Source of the DNA: Omphiscola glabra | Lineage: Eukaryota > Mollusca > Gastropoda > Lymnaeidae | DNA: 64,000 bases | Reading direction: 5' to 3' | Assembly (NCBI GenBank): GCA_964017045.1 | Contig: OZ024810.1 | Coordinates: forward strand, 13,255,342-13,319,341 | In this document: piece after piece, positions 46,240-58,150 of the stretch | Layout: the number at the start of each line of letters is the position of its first letter | How positions within the stretch are numbered: position 1 is the stretch's first letter | Position numbers and translations under genes: made by a program | Notes under the pieces: generated by a model | The model's database searches: none | What the model was told of the DNA's origin: nothing | Seen by the model: only the letters and a program-made list of their open reading frames with translations

Positions 46240-47190
46240 ACTATAGCCATAACACATCATCTTATAATAAAAAATATTACATTGCAAAAACAACATAATT
46301 GATTGTTTTTATAGACAAAATAAAGATTGAAATCTTTGCGTGCAAATGTAATATTATAATTTACAATTTTGTTGGAAATTATTCTTTGACAAATAAGAGA
46401 ATAATTCCATAACATGGTTATGTTTTTGTGATGGAAAAATGATATTTTTATAATAGTTTATGTATAGACATTCTTCTTAAGCAGTGTTGACATGTTTTTT
46501 GACTTGCCAGTTATTGATACAGACATTTTTCAGGATGGTCATTTAGTAAAAGTTATAACCAGTGGATGGTGATGCAACTATTGTATTATTTTTTAAATTC
46601 GTGGGATATCCGTTTATACATGTAATTTGTTATAAGGATGATTGGTTGTTATGGATGTTACTATATGAAATAATTTTTTAAAATGGTAAAACAAAATTTT
46701 TAAATGAAGAGTGTTTCACAAACATAAATATGTGAAAACTAATAGTAATATGGTTAATATTCCTTGCATAATATACAGAGTGTTGGGACTTGTGAGAAAC
46801 TAGCCAATCAGAGATTTGGTTGAATAATGGAATTTGTTTTGGAATAAAATCAAAACACCCATACTTTAAAAGTGCATAATTCTTCAGCCATCCGCCATGC
46901 ATGATTGAAGAGCTCTAGGAAGCGTAAACCGTTCTCCGCTTGGAAAAGTATTTCCTACAAATATAAAGGCTAACACTTGAAATTCCTTTGTAACTCCAGG
47001 TTCACCAATCGCAAATTTCACGAGACTGGCCTTGACCTATATTAAACTACCCATTAATATTTTATCAGTAGCAACATTTTCATTGCATGATGAATCAGTT
47101 TTGCTCTGTATCCGCTGGAAGCGTTTATCGATGGGTCCCAATGAACAAGAAGTTGAAGTCCCCATACTCTCACCGAAGACACATTTCTAT
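46240..47190. other. Spacer, possibly 3' part of the gypsy element
   Basis: AT-rich sequence. It may include a decayed 3' LTR but no partner copy is present to prove it. Confidence 0.35.
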
Positions 47191-47192
47191 TG

Positions 47193-47375
47193 ACGCCTGC
47201 CTTCCAGCCCCAAGTTCCTAATACCCTCACAGGGTGGCCCTTGCAACCAGTGAAATATCATCTTCACCACCAGGTTCAGAAACATTGTAAATCGCCTTTA
47301 CGTACATATTAGCCATAATGATCAATACATTGACCGTGGGCCAATAATATATAGAAGAAGAAGAAGACAGTGCAT
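47193..47375 (+). mobile_element. LINE family C 3' UTR with (GAA)n tail
   Basis: Shares ccataatgatcaatacattg and accgtgggcc with the copy at 39298 and ends in agaagaagaagaag. Confidence 0.8.
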
Positions 47376-47459
47376 GGGAGGATGAAAGATTTGGGAAATT
47401 GTCTGTGTACAACTCCCTGATGAAGATGCCCCCCCCCCAAAAAAAAAAAGCACAGAAAT

Positions 47460-47545
47460 GTCGCGAACCCCCTCTACAAACATAGGAGCCAGAGTGATCA
47501 ATATATTGATCATGCGCCCTTATAAAATACAAGAAGAAGAAAAGG
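47460..47545 (+). mobile_element. LINE family C 3' UTR remnant
   Basis: Contains acataggagccagagtgatc, then aatatattgatcatgcgccctta and an aagaagaagaa tail. It is a third copy of this 3' end, downstream of a C8/A10 run at 47431-47450. Confidence 0.75.
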
Positions 47546-48251
47546 TTTTAGAACTTTCTGTCTGCAAGCCAAGTGGAGAAGTTTCTTATCAGCCTTTAAT
47601 TACGTGAAGCACTATCAGAGCCTTTTGCCTTTCAGTTATCTTTGATTCCCCGTTATTTCAATAAATGGGTGTGGTGAGGCGGGAGCAGATGTTTGGGACT
47701 CACTAGTGCTGGTTTTCAAGTTAAGAAAGTAGAAGAAGCTGATTTATCTTACACTTAAAACAATTAGAGGCAGACGATCAACCTTTTCATTTCTAGTAAT
47801 GCCAAGAGCAGGATTGTGTGGTGGGATAAACAAAGTGGATCTGACATATTAGTTTCAAACTTCGACATATTTACCAACGTATATTTTATACACACACATA
47901 CATAAATTATATGTTTCTGTGTGCCATTTATTTATGGAGAAATGAATCAGTTCCATAAAAAGTCGATGGATAATTAATGTAAATAATTACAACTTACAAT
48001 TGCCAGCCCGTCTTTATAAAATGATTCAAAGTCGACACTTCAATAAAAAAAAAAAATATTAAAAGCCGCCATCGACGTGTCGGCCCTTTTGCACCCATTT
48101 CGTACAAGACTAAACTTTAGTCCCGTTACCACTTTGAAATATATAGTCGAGTGACCATTCGAGGAGCTTCATATTAAGTTGTGGCAATCATTTAAACTTC
48201 GAAAGTTTGAAATAACGATGTAAAACAAATCCACAGAAAAATTAGATTGAC

Positions 48252-48736
48252 ACAAATCGTTGAAAACTGCCAGGAGAAAATTGACGAGTGCAAGAAAATT
48301 GCAACAACGGTTGAGGAGATTGTGTAATAGCAACTTATGTATTTGGGACATGTCGCCACGTGAAATTAAGGATTAATGGGAATGGGCAGAAGTGAGAGAA
48401 GGCTGCGATCCACCTTTGGTAGAAATCATTTTCTTTATAGGCAGGATACATATTTTCGGCCGATTGCAGTGGTTTTAGAAGGGTTGTGAATTAATACAAG
48501 CTTAGCTAATGAAAACATTTTTTTTTTGTAAATTGTCGCAATAAATGTAATAATCATTGTATGTAATGTATGAGAATATTTGCAAAACTAACACAAAGTA
48601 TAGCAGGGTTGTATTTGTGTTTGTTCCAGATTAAAACATGATGATATAGCTCTATGCTTTACGTGCTTCGTGTGCAAGGACAGTGAAGACGATACCAGGA
48701 TTAACGCCCTGTTTGATTATGGGAGCAGAATTGCCA
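48252..48736 (+). pseudogene. Damaged copy of the small cysteine-rich surface-protein gene (unit 1)
   Basis: Exon 2 survives only from its middle (about 48252-48323). Relative to unit 3, about 50 bases with the acceptor and exon start are deleted at a shared cac(aaa) microhomology. Exon 3 (48630-48736) has an intact acceptor (gtttgttccag), an open frame and a donor (GCCA/GTAAC), and keeps the CKDSEDD motif and one extra Cys (CFTCFVCKD). Exons 1 and 4 are absent, so no complete product can be made. Confidence 0.75.
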
Positions 48737-49035
48737 GTAACTTTTTCTATTTTTATAAATGTTTTCTAGAAATATACCCAGATCTGGTCGATGTTTAGAG
48801 TTATTTCCTTGTAAATTACGTTCATCTTAATGTCAATGTTTATGCCATTGGCATTGCTTTATTATTTCAACTCATCATTCTTTGCTCTTTTACTTTGGTG
48901 AAGATGTACAGCTCTGTGTACTTTGTTATTCTTAAACTTTGCTTCAGACTTTGTTTTCCTTTTCCAATGTAATTTAACGAAGTCAGGGTTCTGCTAGTCT
49001 GAACTTTCAAAACAACGAATGAGTCAGTGATAAAG

Positions 49036-49062
49036 ATTCAGAGAGATAGAGAGAGAGAGAGA
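49036..49062 (+). repeat. (GA)n microsatellite, unit 1
   Basis: A short GAGA tract at the same position downstream of exon 3 as the longer tracts at 54050 and 60790, useful as a marker of unit homology. Confidence 0.9.
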
Positions 49063-49998
49063 ATTCTTATACGGTCTAATGATTACATACGCCTGGTGCG
49101 CTGCATTAGCACGTGAACTTTGAGTGCGTTAAATATTTACTGACTTTATCCACCAAAAGGGGAACTTTCAAGCCTTGCTCCTAATGTTAAACTTGAGAAC
49201 ATGATTCTCATCTCTTAGCATTTTGAACGTTGGACGATGGCAAGGACTACGTTGTTCTCCTGATTCATAACAGTTCTAAGTGTTTTACTTCAATGTTCAA
49301 TTTTTTTTTCCATAAAGGCAATTCAGCTATAAAGTCAAATAAATGTTATTTTTAATGAAATGTAATCGATTTCTTAGATCGCAATTTTATTTTTTTGCTG
49401 ATACATAACAGCTGAACGAAATGTGTTATATGCTCCCTAAAAGATCTAAACTGAATTGTACATCAGCCATTACACCTGACAAACAATCGGCAATAGCGGT
49501 GCTGAACACGAAGCTCTTGAAGCCATTACACCATGATGTGATCGACAAAACGCACCTCCATGCGACGTCTGAGCGGTAGAAAAAAAACCAAAGATGAAGG
49601 AGATCTTCTTCAACACTATGGCCAATTTTTACTTAAAAAGAGATGAACGTTTACTTCAATTTAGAGGATTAAAATTAGTATAACTAATACAGTGTCTGTT
49701 TTATAGCAATGTTACCAAATGTTATCAAATTACCGTCTCATGAGGATATGGATGTTATGTACAAACATAATGGACTAAAGCAATATAAAAACAGGATAGT
49801 ATCGATTATATGTTTGTAGTAGTCTGTCATTTTCTAGGACAATTGAGCAGTGTTAAAGTTGGGTTCAAATTTTAGTACATATCAAATAACACATTCTTAA
49901 CTGATATAAACTGTTAGTAAAGGCATATCGATGATTTAGTAGGTGTATTGAATAAGATCGTCACACGTGTTTTTATTTATCCATTTCTGAAATTTCGT

Positions 49999-50815
49999 GC
50001 GGCTAAGCTATAACTTTGATATTATATTATTTTATATTATGTAATAGTATATTATGTTATATTATATTATGTTAAATTATATTATGTTATGTTATATTAT
50101 GTTAAATTATATTATGTTATATTACATTATGTTAAATTAAATTATTTTATATTATATTATGTTATATTATATTATATTATGTTAAATTATATTATGTTAA
50201 ATTATATTATTTTAAATTATATTATGTTAAATTATATTATGTTAAATTATATTATGTTGTATTATATTTTATTATATTATTATTATTATTATTATTATTA
50301 TGGGTAGTTTTCTATAGCGTGGTACCCCAGCCTAGGGCTGGGCTCACCACTGTACTTAAAATTAACAGCTAAGAATGTGTTAATATTATATCATGTTAAA
50401 TTATATTATGTTAATTTATATTATGTTATATTATATTATGTAAAATATTATTATGTTATATTATATTATGTTATGTTATATTATGTTATATTATATTATG
50501 TTATGTTATATTATATTATGTTATATTATATTATGTTATATTATATTTTGTTATATTATATTATGTAATATTATATTATGCACAATTAAATTATGTTAAA
50601 TTATATTATGTTAATTTATATTATGTTATATTATATTATGTTATGTTATATTATGTTATATTATAAAATGTTATGTTATATTATTTTATATTATATTATG
50701 TTATATTATATTATGTTAAATTATATTATGTTATATTATATTATGTTATATTATATTATGTAATATTATATTAAGTAACATTGTATTATGTTATATTATA
50801 TTAACATAATGGCTA
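49999..50815 (+). repeat. TTATATTATG-type array with a retroelement tail inside
   Basis: About 15-bp units (ttatattatattatg, with ttaaattatattatg variants), corresponding to 63175-63600 in unit 3. At about 50278-50370 it is interrupted by an (ATT)n tract and gggtagttttctatagcgtg plus gtaccccagc, which looks like the 3' end of a minus-strand non-LTR element inserted into the array. Confidence 0.85.
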
Positions 50816-51345
50816 GTTTTATTTAATATAATTATGGCTCCTATGGTAGAAAGCTTACCATTTAAATTCCTGTAGTGATCTTGCAATAATACCAAGTGTT
50901 GTGGGTATCAGAAATGGTATTTATTCCTCAAAGTTGTGAGAAACTTTAGCATTAAATATTGTCAAATATTTTAATCGTAGTTCATTTTTTTTAAAAAGGC
51001 ATTCTGTTTGATATAACAGCGGTAAATTCATGTTCAAAAATAAATAAATCAAAACGATAATGCCGCGATTGGTTTTAGCATCCAACAACTTAGTATTGGG
51101 TCAAATTCTTACTTTGTCAAAAAAGGAGAAAAAATACTACTACTATCACACACAAATTTGATTGTGCGAACTGAAATTAATTGTGAAGCGGAATTCCCAA
51201 TAAAAGTAGTTGGTGTTCAGAGTTTTTTTTTTTTTTAATTAATTAATTTGTATAAGAGGTTGGGGGTTCATTGGGAGTAAAGGAGACAGGAATTTATGAT
51301 AGTTGAATGTGGGATAGCGCCTTTCAATTAAAGTATATGGGATGT

Positions 51346-51652
51346 GATTATATTGATTGATTGATTGATTGGATACTTCTATAGCGCTGGTGGCCACGCT
51401 ACTTTAGCATGCTCACTGCGCTCTGATTTTCTTATATATATATATATATATTAAACAAAATAGTTTTTAAATGTTTCCGAAATGATTTTCTATCATTTTC
51501 AATACTCCTCAAAGATTGAGGTAAACTATTCCATAACTTTGACGCAACCGCTTCAAAAGAGCGCACTCCGTACGACTTTTATCTGTGTTCATCCACACTG
51601 GGAATGCTAAAGTAGCATGGATACCAGCACTATAGAAGTATCCAATCAATCA
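51346..51652 (-). mobile_element. Fold-back LINE fragment (family E)
   Basis: On the minus strand the centre encodes a non-LTR ORF2 terminus (SKLWNSLPQSLRSI, then RKSFRKHLKTILF and stop). Both ends carry the same sequence in inverted orientation: ggatacttctatagcgctgg at 51372 and ccagcactatagaagtatcc at 51624. The gctactttagcat and atgctaaagtagc blocks are inverted likewise, and both ends have (GATT/AATC)n outside. The element's own 3' end has thus been joined to its 5' side in reverse. Confidence 0.7.
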
Positions 51653-51784
51653 AGATAAAAATGATGACGCAATTTCTATTTTATTTTAAATGCGTGTTTG
51701 TCTACTACGTCATTTCCGTTTCTTTCTTTCTTCCATCATTTTTTTTTTCAAGTGAAAACATCATCTAAACTTTGATACAGGTTA

Positions 51785-51846
51785 AGGCAGTTTTGTTGTT
51801 CTTGTTCCTCGTTTGCATGTGAAGATAACCTACACTGTATTCCACT
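51785..51846 (+). other. Probable untranslated first exon of the unit 2 gene
   Basis: Unit 2 ends this stretch in a donor, ccact/gtgagt (exon end 51846), and unit 3 in ccacg/gtgagt (57151). Donor conservation between diverged units supports a 5'-UTR exon. Its start is not defined. The next exon begins after aaacag at 52119 (unit 3: 59049). Confidence 0.45.
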
Positions 51847-52206
51847 GTGAGTACGTGATCGTCTGCCAGTTGTATATTTGCCCGGAAAGTGTTCCCGCAT
51901 GTGGGTCAAAAGTGGTTTTGAAGAAGAGAATGTTTGCTTTAACTCAAAGACAGCGATATGATCAGAGAATCTACGATAACAAAACACTTCAAATTAACTT
52001 AAAACTAGTTTAAAAAAATAGAGAACACGATTTCTTTTTTAAATGCACTGTTACAATCATGCTGTCAACAGGGCTCAGTAACTTTATAATATTTAACAAT
52101 AATTTTCTGTTTAAACAGGTGATCTAAATGAGTCGCACCCAAGACGTACCCATCCAGGAGCGACCAGTTTTTGGTATGCAACATCCTTCCCCTTCGCTAC
52201 TACAAG

Positions 52207-54810
52207 ATGCTATTTAACGCTGTTGGATTTTATGGATGTATGGCTTTGTTATTTATAGGGGGTGAGTTTAATTTTAATATTCGTTTTACAAAAAAAATCA
52301 TCTTCCTAGCTACATATCCTGGATCTTAGCTGCATCTCTGAACGGATGGTCGATGCCAAAAATATTTCCATGAAAAAAATAACGAAGAGATTTATGTTTG
52401 TATGAAACAAACAATATTTAATTTATCTTAAGCTACAATAGAATTATAAAATATAAGACTATAAATGAACATTGAGTAGGCGAGGAACAAATCCGAGAAA
52501 CATGAGCGTTACTTGCAAGCCTACAAAATTAAACTTAACTTTCGAGTAATTTTGTTGCATATAAATAAGTGTTGATTACAAATTGTTTCAATAGAATAGC
52601 ATTGAGAGCTGCATTTTCATCGTAAATGAGAAACTGCGACCCTAGGTGTAGCTTTTTCGTTAGAGCAGCGGGCGTACACATTTTTGTCCCCGGCCAAAAA
52701 AACTTTAAAACGATGCTCATTCAGGGGGTAGGCCTTAATTTAAGGGTTAGAAAGTATGAAAAATATGTTTCCCATCGCTTACGCCCTGAGAACCGCCTTC
52801 TTCTTCTTGATGTAAAAAAAGTTTTAGTCACACAAATAAATGTGTGGCGATAAAAGATCAAGATGTTGCTGATGTTTTCATTATCAGTCTAGTCTTACCT
52901 TGAAACTTAAGAAAAGAACTTACAAATGCCCAGTATGCGTTTGAAATATAAAGTAAACATGCCGCCAAGGGCGGGGCGCCCAGTTTTCGCCCCTTTTCTT
53001 TAAATGCTGTACTTCAGGCCCGTTACCTCTTTAAAATTTTAAAGTCAAGTAACCGATCAAGGAGCGATGCTTTTCGTACTTGCAAAAATGAACAGTTCCA
53101 CATTTTGAAAAAGAAATATGTAAAGCCAATTCATTAAAAAGTAGATTGACATTTGTTGACTTGACGATGTATTTATTTAGGTGTCAGCACTGATTCAAAC
53201 GCCCAAGAAACTGTTGAAAACTGTCAGGAGAAAATTGACGTGTGCAAGAGACTTGCATCAACGGATAAGGAGCTTGTGTGAGAAGAACATTATTTATTAG
53301 CTAACATTTCTCCATATGAAATAGGTTTTAATTTCGAGTACGTTTAGTATTGATTACCTTAATGTATACCTTAGCCCCAATGGCACGGGAAGGGGAAGAA
53401 GTCTTAGGAAGTGCAAAACCACCAGTTGTAGCAGTATTTTTATTTAGTTGCATTGGACATATTTTCGGCCGATTGCAGTGGTGTTAATAGGGCCTATGGA
53501 CGAATGCAATTTCAGCTAATGAATGCATTTTTTTTTAAAATTTCCAACTAAATGTAATACTATTGAACGAGTATATCCCCCATGTGTGTATGATAATATT
53601 CGCAAAACTAACACAAAACATATAGTGAGATATTTATTTTTCAGATCAAAACAAACTGAAATAGTTACATGCTTCACGGGCTTCTTCTGCAAGGACAGTG
53701 AAGATGACTCTAGGGTGAAAGCCCTGTTGGATTATGGAAAACAAATTGCCAGTAATTACCTCTATTAGTATAATTGTGTTCTAGAAATTTACTAAAAGCT
53801 GATTGATGGTTAGAGTTAGGTCCTTTTAAATTACTTTCAAGTTTATTTCAATGTTTATTTCAATGTTTATGCCAATGGCATTGCTATTTTCTTGAAACTC
53901 TTCGCTCTTTGCTCTTCACTTATGGAAGATGCACAGCTCTCAGTATCCTGTCATTCTTAAACTTAGCTTAAGATTTTTTGTCATTCTCTTACAAGCAATG
54001 CAACGTAGGCAGGGCTCTGCTCGTCCGTACTTTCAACACACCATATGAATCAGAGAGAGAGAGAGCGAGAGTGTAGGAGAGAGAGAGAGAGACAGGGAGA
54101 GAGAGAGAGAGCGAGAAAGAGACATAGAGTGAGAGAAAGAGAGAGAGAGTGTGTAGGAGAGAGAGAGAGATGGAGAGTGTAGGAGAGAGAGAAAGACAGG
54201 GAGAGAGTGCGAGAGCGAGAAAGAGAAAGAGATAGAGTGAGAGAAAGAGAGAGTACTAAGACGTGTTCAATGTTGCACACGCCAAGTTGTTGCCTTATCA
54301 CGCCAACATTTCGTGCGTTGCATTTTTTCTGTCTTTATCAAGTACGGTGGGACGTTCAAGCCTAGAAAATTATGTTAATTTGAGAACATGATTCTTACGC
54401 TTTTAGTATTGTTAAGCTTTGGACGATGTCAATTACTACTTTTTTCACCTGATTCATAACAGTTCTTATTTTGTTTCATTTTCTCAAAGTATTTACATAT
54501 TACATCTGACTGTTGTTCAATTTTGTATTCATATTGACAATTCAGCTACAGAGCAAAATAAAACTTAGTTGATGATATGTTGGTATATTTAACAAATTTA
54601 TTCGATAGCCATTTAAAAAACTAAATCAGTTCATGTTGTGAAGACAGCATTTAAATTGTGTTAAAATGTGTTTCAGATGCTGCAGATGCGCTCAAGGACC
54701 CTGATCAAGGGCCCTCAAGTTTAGGGTTGACTATCAGGGTTTCCTACAAGACATTGATCATCAGTGCTGTCACGGCGTTTTTCTTAGCTTGGACATTATT
54801 AAACAATTAA
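52207..54810 (+). CDS. Small cysteine-containing secreted or GPI-anchored protein, four coding exons
   Basis: Coding exons are 52207-52261, 53181-53277, 53645-53751 and 54677-54810. All introns are GT-AG with phases 1, 2 and 1, and the sum is 393 nt (130 codons plus stop). Exon 1 encodes a hydrophobic signal peptide (MLFNAVGFYGCMALLFIG). Exons 2 and 3 encode a charged, helical body with cysteines at 33/40 (CQEKIDVC) and 60/66 (CFTGFFC), followed by KDSEDDSRVKALLDYG. Exon 4 encodes a flexible Asp/Pro/Ser stretch and a C-terminal hydrophobic tail (TLIISAVTAFFLAWTLL) with only NN after it, as in GPI-attachment signals. Skipping the exon 3 donor would instead give a 91-residue soluble form ending SNYLY. 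No family was recognised. Damaged copies in units 1 and 3 support the exon borders. No RNA evidence was available. Confidence 0.75.
54050..54255 (+). repeat. (GA)n microsatellite, unit 2
   Basis: About 200 bp of GA with scattered C and T, inside intron 3 of the unit 2 gene. The minus-strand Ser/Leu-rich frame is spurious. Confidence 0.95.
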
Positions 54811-56798
54811 CAAGCCATAGAAAGTACTCTAACTGTACTCTTTAAAAAAAAAAAAAATCTGTAGTTTAACAAACATGCAATGTTAAAGTCTGATGACTTG
54901 TCTTTTTAATGTGTTTCAAGACAAGTAACTACAAATTATCAAATTACGGAATAAGAACAAGCTTAAATATATCATAATTGTTAAGTATTTGTTAGGAGCC
55001 TTTGTGATATTTGTTGTCCATAGCTGAAAAATTAAAATCTTAAAATAAAAATGAAAGTTATTATGAATAAGAATGAAATAATTTATTCCTTTGGCGACTA
55101 AGGAATACTGAACGGGAATAACATGTTTTTTCTTTATTTAAAATATATTTCACCAGTACATTGCAATTAAAAGTAAATCTTGTTTTTTTTCTTCCAAATA
55201 ACAATGTTCAAAGATTTATTTAAAATAATCGAGCGAATGTATTTTGAACATTTCTCTTCTTCACATTATGTGTTTACATTTGAGGAGATATCAACTTTCT
55301 TATAACTAATAAAATTTAAATAAACCCGCACTCGAGTAAAATGTGTTAGTCTATCTTTTATTGTTTCTTTGGTTTTTTTTCTTCTTTTCTTTCTAACTGA
55401 CCAATTTTCTGTTAGACTAATTGAAATGATTCACATAAATCGTTTATTATTTTTACGAAAGAGTTTCAATGGATTCGTAACGCCCACCAATTAACCTGGC
55501 TTGCCATTATAAAATAGCAAGCCTTTCAGAGTCAGCATCAGAGAAATACCTCTTAAGATCTGGCTCAACTGCGTAATGGGCAGCCTGGAAGTCCTAAACA
55601 TAATGTTTTTACATCAGCAATCACACCACTAGTGGTCGCCAACTTTACCTTCATTCGACGTCTTAACGGTAGAGAAAAATAAAGCATGAAGGAGATCAAC
55701 TTCAACTTTATGGTCAGGTCTTCCTTCAAGAAAAATGTTTTTTTAATTCGATTTACTGGATTAAATTTGATTTAGAAAATGTGTTTTCTTTTTGTTGCAA
55801 TTTTTCCAAATTTTTACAAAATAAATCAACTATATAAATATAAAAGAAATATAAAATTTGAGTCTTTTTTTTGTGATAATGTATTATTTTAGGACAGTGG
55901 TGCTGTGCTAAAGTTGAGTTCAAATTTTAGTACAAATCACACAATATATTCTTAACTTATAATTCTGATATAAATTTTTAGTGTATGTAAATGGATTTTT
56001 AGTAGGTCTATTCAGAGCAAGTGTCATTAGTGCTATTTTTCATCCATTTCTGAAATTTCCTCTGGCGAAGCTATACTATAACTATAATACTATATTATAT
56101 TATAATAATAAAAAGAGTAGTATTATTTAATATAGGTATGGCGCTTAACGATGGAAAACTTAATATTTAAATTCTCAGGGCAAGTCTTCTGAGAATTTGG
56201 TGTAGTTATGTTTCAATTATACCAAGTGTTGTGGGTATCAGAAATGTATTTATTTATTTCTCAAAGGTGTATTTCTTTCTCTTAAAAGCTAACTATTTGA
56301 AAGAACAGCTGTAAGTTTATGTAAAAAAATAATAATGCCGCGATCGGTTATCGCATTCAACAACAAAGTATTTTATCAAATTCATATTTTGACGACAACA
56401 AAAATTCCAAAAATAATCCGTTCATCTAAACATTTAAAAATATTTAAATTGTTTTAACTTAAGTTAGTGAATTTGGAGTTTATAAATAAAGTAATTTGTA
56501 CGGTGTCGTTACATTGTGTGTGAGTGAGGCGGGAAGCTACATTAGTTGAGTCTGGGATAGCACTTTTAATTTAAAGTGTATGAGACTTGAGTGTATGTTA
56601 GAGGAAGGTGGTCCATGAATTTACAATAGTATTATGTGGAGCAGAATTTGACATTAAAAGTAAGTAGAGCCGTACTTTACAAAAGCAATAATTTTTACGG
56701 GTAGTTTATATTAATGTAAATCTTCAGATTATAAAAGAAATATGGTGAAAAATATGTTTCGTACATATATATAATATTAATCATTAATTCAAATCACA
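54811..56798. other. 3' flank of the unit 2 gene
   Basis: AT-rich sequence. An aataaa lies near 55044, about 235 bases after the stop, and could serve polyadenylation. The rest parallels units 1 and 3 without further genes. Confidence 0.4.
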
Positions 56799-58071
56799 TT
56801 TAAGATAAAAATGATGACGCAATTTTTTTAAAAAATGTATATATTTTTGTGTACTATGTCATTTCCGTTTCTTTCTTTCTTCCTTCTTTTTTTTTCAAGT
56901 AAACACATCATCTAAGCTTTGATACAGGGCTTCAAATGTATTTCTTTTAAATAAGGTAGAAACACTATAAATACACGTCCTTTTGAACCCGATCAACATT
57001 TTTATTTATCTTATTTTAAAGGGATAATTAACCCAAAATAAAAATTTTAATTGTTATCATACACCTTGTCCTTGTACAACACGTTTATGGACAGTGTTGT
57101 CATTTTTGTTCGTTCTCCGCATGCGAAGAAGACCTAAGACTGGTTTCCACGGTGAGTTGGCAGATTGTACAACAGTTTTTCAGCATGTGGGACACACATG
57201 GTTTTGTGTACTAGATGGATTTTTTTCGATTTCGATGTTCCTAGTCCTAGCCATGCGATTTTCTTGTTTTTTGTGCTACCTGTTGATTTATTCTCTGAAA
57301 ATTTTGTGCTCTGACAGTGAGTCTCCACCGCCAGCTTGCACGGTCCATAGTAAGTGACTCCAACGAATATAGGTCAATGTCTATTGATTTGAGTAAAACA
57401 TTTTAAAAAGAACTTGACGCGTTTTTTGGGGAAGTCTGCGATCTGGCATTCTCGAAAACTCCTTGCTCGTGTTTTATTGTCTGTTTAGCAGCATGTGGAT
57501 GTTGATAAAATCATAACTTATTTGCACCTTTGTATCCGGGACTTTGTAGACTGTCACATTATTCTCAGAAAATTACGTAGATAGCGTAGGCGGAGATGGT
57601 AAATTGTCGTCCACGTCTGCGGTACACTTACCACGCTTTGCTTGCGCATAACTTGTTTATGGAATAATGTTACCTCATAACACATATTTGCATAATTTAA
57701 GAAATTGATGTTTGTGACAAGCTTGTTAAAACAACGTTTTACTGACAAACTATTATAAAGCCGGGCAACAAAAAAAAAAAAAGGAAAAAAGGGAAAAAAA
57801 GAAACGGATTAAAAAGCGTGTCATTTTGTCTACGTATATTAATTGGTAGATTCTTAGTCTTTTTTTTTCTTTCTTACTTTTTTTTTTTTTTTTTTTTTTT
57901 TTGTTATTCAATAACAATAAAAAAATTATGATATATTTTTAAAGACGTAAAAAGTTTAACATCTGTTGCAGATAAATTTATCCATGCTTATCAAAATATA
58001 AGAGAATGTAGGCTTATAACTCCATGATAGCGAATTTATTAGCGTGTGATCGATGAGTAAAAACTTTAAAT

Positions 58072-58150
58072 TATTCCCCCCCCCCTAGAAATAGAAAATA
58101 TTTTGCCCCCCCCCCTAGAAATAGAAAATATTTTGCCCCCCCCCCCTAGA
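58072..58150 (+). repeat. Poly-C plus 18-bp tandem
   Basis: Three blocks of C8-C10 separated by two copies of tagaaatagaaaatattttg. Confidence 0.95.

Larger units (their letters stand above)
47990..51652 (+). repeat. Tandem duplication unit 1 (partial) of the small-gene locus
   Basis: Matches unit 3 from 59719 onward (shared caattgccagcccgtcttta, exon 2, exon 3, GA microsatellite and TTATATTATG tract) and ends where unit 2 begins. Its upstream part, with exon 1, is missing and replaced by LINE debris. The segment holding exon 4 has also been lost: sequence matching unit 3 at 61230 joins directly to sequence matching 62465. Confidence 0.8.
51653..56798 (+). repeat. Tandem duplication unit 2
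   Basis: Begins with agataaaaatgatgacgcaa and the catttccgtttctttctttc block, both repeated at 56804 and 56860 where unit 3 begins. It contains the only intact copy of the small surface-protein gene, a long GA tract at 54050-54255 and only a minimal TTATATTATG tract. Confidence 0.8.

Noticed and set aside
54050..54301. Ser/Leu-rich minus-strand frame
   Set aside because: Encoded by a GA microsatellite in an intron.
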